Made by a program: the position numbers and the translations under genes. The notes under the pieces are model-generated. The model was not told the origin of the DNA and ran no database searches. It saw only the letters and a list, made by a program, of their open reading frames with translations. From Tamarix chinensis (taxonomy: Eukaryota > Streptophyta > Magnoliopsida > Caryophyllales > Tamaricaceae), in assembly GCA_030549775.1 (NCBI GenBank), contig CM060173.1, positions 7,538,501 to 7,602,500 of the forward strand: a stretch of DNA of 64,000 nucleotides, given 5' to 3'. Of this stretch, positions 62,024-64,000 are shown one piece after another (the stretch's first letter is position 1; every line of letters starts with the position of its first letter).

Positions 62024-62462
62024 CCTGGGAAACATGAGGTAAATATATAAACATAGAGAAAAATACATGTACACAGGGCATACCCTGGAATAACAAGCCT
62101 TGTTAGGAGTACATCAATTCAATAAGAACTAGTACCCTATCATCCCAAAAATACTACATATACAGAACAGAGAGGTTCAAAACCTAGAGGGCACTATAAA
62201 CATATTTCTGAATTAACATTACAACCCCCTTAGGATCAAAACTTTTAGAGCCATAGATTATGTCATTACGGTTCCTCCATAAAGTGTAGGTCAAAGCAGC
62301 AAGTGCAAATGCTCGAGCTTTCCAAACTTTGTGTTGACTCCTTAAGTTCCTTCAAATGATCCGCATTGCACTACAAAGGGTGGTAGATCCCCTTGTGATG
62401 CCTAGCCACGATCGAATGGGCTGCCACACCTGCTGGATAATAGGGCAAGTAAAGAAGAGGTG
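62024..62462 (-). mobile_element. LINE 3' fragment with perfect 15-bp TSD
   Basis: GCAATCTTTATTCTT occurs exactly at 62009-62023 and 62463-62477. The 439 bp between read on the minus strand as the RT zinc-binding tail of a plant L1-like LINE: CHLFFTCPIIQQVWQPI, then WKARAFALAALTYTLWRNRN. The CHLFFxCP-like pattern is typical. One stop and lost frame. No clear poly-A is left at the insertion end. Severe 5' truncation. Inserted into LTR copy H. Confidence 0.88.
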
Positions 62463-62759
62463 GCAATCTTTATTCTTGTAACCACTATTAGTGGGTTATA
62501 TTCTTGTAACGAAACTATTTGCGCTACTTTAGTTCAAATAAAGTTTGAATTTGAGCAAATTGTATTTTATTCTCTTAGCCTTAGTGCTTGGTACTAGAAT
62601 GATAAGAGAAAACCGGTATGGTACTAAGTGTGATAGTAATATCCCCAAACTTTATGGTTTTTGGTTTTTGCTTTTGCAAATTTTAAATAAAATGAAAAAT
62701 TTCAATAGTAAATTTTGGGGGACACCACCTTTCTATTGTGCTACAGATTTGAGTGGATA

Positions 62760-63800
62760 ACTACCTTTATGTCAAGATAACTTAATATTCCTTTTCCTAG
62801 CCTACTATTGATACCTAGGCAATGTAATATTAGCCTAAGGGATTTTTGTAGTTCCCTAAAGATTGAAAGTATGCTTCAATATCCTATTCCTACTATTGTT
62901 TTGACCATCAAAGGATTTTTAGGCCTCACTAGGTATTACTGGTTGTTCATAAAAAACTATGCATTGATTTTATGCTCTTTTATTGATCTATTAATGAAAG
63001 GGGAATTCCACTAGACTCCTCAAGCACAAGCTGCTTTTGACAACCTGAAACACACCATGGTTGCTAATCCTATCATAGCCCTTCTAGATTTTACTCTACT
63101 ATTTGTCATTGAAAATGATGCTTCCTCTATTATTGGGGGTGTTATACTATCACAACTATTGCATCCCATCGCTTTCTATAGCTAGAGCCTGAGTCCTAGG
63201 ATGTAAACAACATCGAAATATAGCCATGAAATGTATGTGGTCACTTTAGCACTCGAAAACCAATTCACATAGTAACCAAATACTAGAGCCTTTGGCATCT
63301 GGTGAAATAGACCATTCACACTCCATAACAACAACATTGGCTCACTAAACTACTTGGAAACAAGTTTGAAATTTTCTATAAAAGGGTTACCTCCAATTTG
63401 GCAATGAATACCTTCTCATGTTGGTCTGTAGATGTAGATGGACAACTCCACACTCTTTCTTGGTCTATTACTCCACTGCTTGAATGATCAGATAAGCCAC
63501 ATCTTGTGACCCAAAAATTTAAGTAAAATTACTAGATTTGAAGGAAAGTAATGGGTTACCATTGAGGCACTAGGTTCGAAATAAGCTGCTTCTATTCAAT
63601 AGTCTACTAGTCATTCCTAGTTATTCCTCTTTAAACGATCGATTTTGGCTACCTATTATGATTTAATTATTGGTGGTCATTTAGGAATTGCTTATACTAC
63701 CACTCAAGTAGTAGCCAATTTCTTTTGGAATGGGTTATGGCACGATGTTACTCAATATGTTTGAAATTATAGCACTTGTCTGTAAGTGAAGCTAGAAGTG
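62760..63800 (+). pseudogene. Ty3/gypsy pol fragment: RT end, RNase H, integrase start
   Basis: Pieces in order: RT thumb region KIESMLQYPIPT and GFLGLTRYYWLFIKNYALI (62860-62980), RNase H with DFTLLFVIENDAS (63090-63125), connection segment QQQHWLTKLLGNKFEIFYK (63330-63386), and the integrase zinc region start GGHLGIAYTTTQVVANFFW near 63675. Many stops and frame changes, so it is dead. gag, protease and the RT core are missing, and no primer site separates it from LTR copy H. Lineage (chromovirus or other) cannot be fixed by eye. Confidence 0.82.
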
Positions 63801-64000
63801 GCATTAGTACAAAAGTTGTTTTAGACAATGCATAAAAGACAACGGGTCATAAATAGCATTATTGTAAAGTATATTCAACAACAATTAATATTATATTATT
63901 GCTGTTAAATATTGAAAAAAAGAGAGTAGATTAATGGGTTTGATAATTATAATGGTAAAATAGAGAAATGATAATGGGTCAATGTGCTAATGTAAATGAT
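63801..64000. other. AT-rich window end
   Basis: No recognisable continuation of integrase after the NYSTCL region; AT-rich sequence with no repeat match seen. Confidence 0.4.

Larger units (their letters stand above)
58606..62721 (-). mobile_element. Large-LTR copy H, alpha-right
   Basis: CT-rich block (58606-59130), a GCTTGAATCTTTAACTAGGG segment matching C at 26585, minisatellite, paired CCAGGTGNAGG / GGCGAATAATAGTGG motifs (61205-61545), and an alpha-type end AATAGTAAATTTTGGGGG at about 62721. The last TRTTACA bases are altered to ACACCA. The beta terminus is not visible. Carries a LINE fragment. A gypsy pol piece abuts its alpha end. Confidence 0.6.

Overview
This window looks like a repeat-dominated stretch of a flowering-plant nuclear genome. 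The evidence is nested LTR retrotransposons with plant-type ends (TGTAACACCC...GGGTRTTACA), Ty1/copia elements with an initiator-tRNA-Met primer site, an Athila-type primer site, L1-like LINE pieces, a tandem satellite, and one broken host gene of the plant DUF4220/DUF594 type. I see no intact protein-coding gene, tRNA, rRNA or CRISPR array. The species cannot be named from the sequence. Most open reading frames are chance frames in low-complexity DNA or broken transposon frames.

Layout. At 1-14331 there are several copies of one large-LTR superfamily (4-5 kb per LTR). One is a clean 5,219-bp solo LTR (404-5622, TSD TTTAG) inside an older copy; three partial copies follow. Between them, 8936-11579 is AT-rich and holds a possible fossil exon. 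At 14332-22623 a small Athila/TR-GAG-like element on the minus strand and a gene-like GC-balanced segment lie between two inverted fragments of a second repeat family. At 23519-39316 there is a layered nest: LTR copy A contains insertion B (TSD ATACA), B contains LTR copy C (TSD CAGAA, decayed), and A also carries a minus-strand LINE. LTR remnants continue to about 42190.

At 43047-48552 is a decayed DUF4220/DUF594 gene. A copia element (43166-47691, 196-bp LTRs, TSD ATGCT) is inserted 39 codons plus two bases into its reading frame. A second, older copia relic covers about 49137-53204. It ends abruptly at a block rich in GGGTCGGGT-like words, followed by a ten-unit satellite of about 270/291 bp (53641-56560), an LTR fragment and a second GGGT-rich block. 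The window closes with another large LTR (58606-62721) carrying a 439-bp LINE fragment with a perfect 15-bp TSD, and then a broken Ty3/gypsy pol piece.

Strand convention for the large-LTR superfamily: I call the end starting TGTAAYACCC..., with an AGCGGAAGCA-like word 50-70 bp inside, the alpha end. '+' means alpha on the left and '-' means alpha on the right. This is relative orientation only; the transcribed strand is not proven. The most interesting points are conserved internal architecture in these LTRs (a minisatellite, a CCACTATTATA..GGTGG hairpin motif and a 20-bp AAGTGATTAGTRTTTT word), the doubly alpha-ended insertion B, the copia-broken DUF4220 gene, and the two-length satellite.
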